13,366 nucleotides of DNA. Origin: Cyanobacteria bacterium UBA1221. GTDB lineage: Bacteria; Cyanobacteriota; Vampirovibrionia; Gastranaerophilales; Gastranaerophilaceae. Below the pieces are notes generated by a model, which saw nothing but the letters and a program-made list of their open reading frames with translations, did no database searches and had not been told where the DNA came from. The DNA lies in contig DBXD01000080.1 in assembly GCA_002309425.1 (NCBI GenBank), forward strand, positions 1 to 13,366. The letters are read 5' to 3'. This document shows, in pieces, positions 12,772 through 13,366 of the stretch (its first letter is position 1; every line of letters begins with the position of its first letter). Made by a program: the position numbers and the translations under genes.

Positions 12772-13366
12772 TGGCACTGAATATTAATATAAAAGACGAG
12801 CAGGTAAAAGCTCAAAGTCACATAAAAGAACAGGGACTGAGAGTCCTCGTTTGTGCAGGAACAGGATGCGTTGCAAACGGCTCGCTTAAAGTTATTGAAA
12901 AATTCAAAGAGTTAGGCGCAAATGTTTCCACTCTTACGGATTACGACAAGGTTACAATCGTACCGACAGGATGTCACGGTTTTTGCGAACAGGGTGTATT
13001 GGTAATTATCCCCGACAAACACGTAACATATGTTAAAGTTCACGTTGAGGACGTTGAAGAAATTTTTGAAAGCCATGTTAAGAACAACAAACCTGTTGAA
13101 AGACTCTTATATAAAGACCCGAAAACAGGTGAAGCTGTTCACAGAAATGACGACATTAACTTTTACGCAAAACAAACGCGTACAGCTCTAAAAAATTGCG
13201 GAAAGATTAATGCCGAATCAATAGAAGAAGCCATTTCCGTCAGAGGTTATGAAGCATTAGCTAAATGTATAGAAGAAAACAATCCTGACGGAATTATTGA
13301 AACAATAACAAAATCAGGTCTGAGAGGAAGAGGCGGCGGCGGATTCCCGACAGGTATGAAATGGAA
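12771..13366 (+). CDS. nuoF: NuoF/HydB-like NADH- and FMN-binding subunit, partial (N-terminal 198 codons)
   Basis: Truncated by the window end. GAGGAGG lies ten bases before the ATG. The N-terminal domain is a thioredoxin-like [2Fe-2S] fold with Cys28, Cys33, Cys68 and Cys72 (CAGTGC and CHGFC). Residues 115-180 are the linker and beginning of the NuoF fold. GLRGRGGGGFPTGMKW at 183-198 is the signature glycine-rich start of the FMN/NADH-binding domain. The extra N-terminal [2Fe-2S] domain is found in HydB/HndC-type subunits of NAD(P)-linked, often electron-bifurcating, [FeFe] hydrogenases, and not in the complex I NuoF of E. coli. Such proteins are usually about 600 aa, so roughly two thirds are missing. 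It probably oxidises or reduces NADH in the cytoplasm as part of fermentative H2 metabolism. The catalytic subunit is expected downstream. Confidence 0.92.
   Translation, partial: MALNINIKDEQVKAQSHIKEQGLRVLVCAGTGCVANGSLKVIEKFKELGANVSTLTDYDKVTIVPTGCHGFCEQGVLVIIPDKHVTYVKVHVEDVEEIFESHVKNNKPVERLLYKDPKTGEAVHRNDDINFYAKQTRTALKNCGKINAESIEEAISVRGYEALAKCIEENNPDGIIETITKSGLRGRGGGGFPTGMKW

Overview
The window is AT-rich, gene-dense bacterial DNA. It most resembles a gut member of the Vampirovibrionia/Melainabacteria (Candidatus Gastranaerophilales), the non-photosynthetic sister lineage of Cyanobacteria; this is a moderate-confidence inference. Support comes from three things: rsmA next to ispE and a GCS2-type glutamate-cysteine ligase, both familiar from cyanobacterial genomes; an operon for a bifurcating-hydrogenase type NADH module, expected of a fermenting anaerobe; and two orphan proteins carrying an N-terminal Asn-Pro-x-Phe-Gly motif that I associate with this lineage. 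No tRNA, rRNA, CRISPR array, insertion sequence or phage gene was seen.

Layout. 1-280: an unassigned left edge (possible gene tail or structured RNA, then a leader with a 10-bp tandem repeat). 281-958 (+): orphan 225-aa protein with the NPHFG motif. 1022-2475 (-): a two-gene unit, a secreted beta-rich protein followed by thioredoxin reductase (trxB). 2719-4221 (+): 500-aa orphan with a glycine-zipper segment and a coiled coil, ending at a strong bidirectional terminator. 4264-5587 (-): glutamate-cysteine ligase (gshA) with a TTG start. 5681-7319 (+): rsmA/ksgA overlapping ispE. 7416-8432 (+): orphan alpha-solenoid-like repeat protein with NPSFG. 8471-11513 (-): mnmE preceded by a TPR protein. 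11711-12160 (+): small basic orphan. 12271-13366 (+): NuoE/HydC-like subunit and the first 198 codons of a NuoF/HydB-like subunit, cut by the window end.

How they fit together. The housekeeping genes cover translation (16S rRNA dimethylation, tRNA wobble uridine modification) and the MEP isoprenoid pathway. TrxB and GshA supply thiol redox control, and the NuoE/NuoF-like pair connects NADH to a probable [FeFe] hydrogenase encoded just downstream. Between these lie five genes I cannot assign to a known family. The most interesting signals are the shared N-terminal NPxFG motif on two unrelated orphan proteins, the six-unit repeat protein, the Shine-Dalgarno-containing palindrome in front of the TTG start of gshA, and a recurrent arrangement in which genes lacking a Shine-Dalgarno sequence carry a -10-like hexamer so close to the start codon that their mRNAs would be leaderless.
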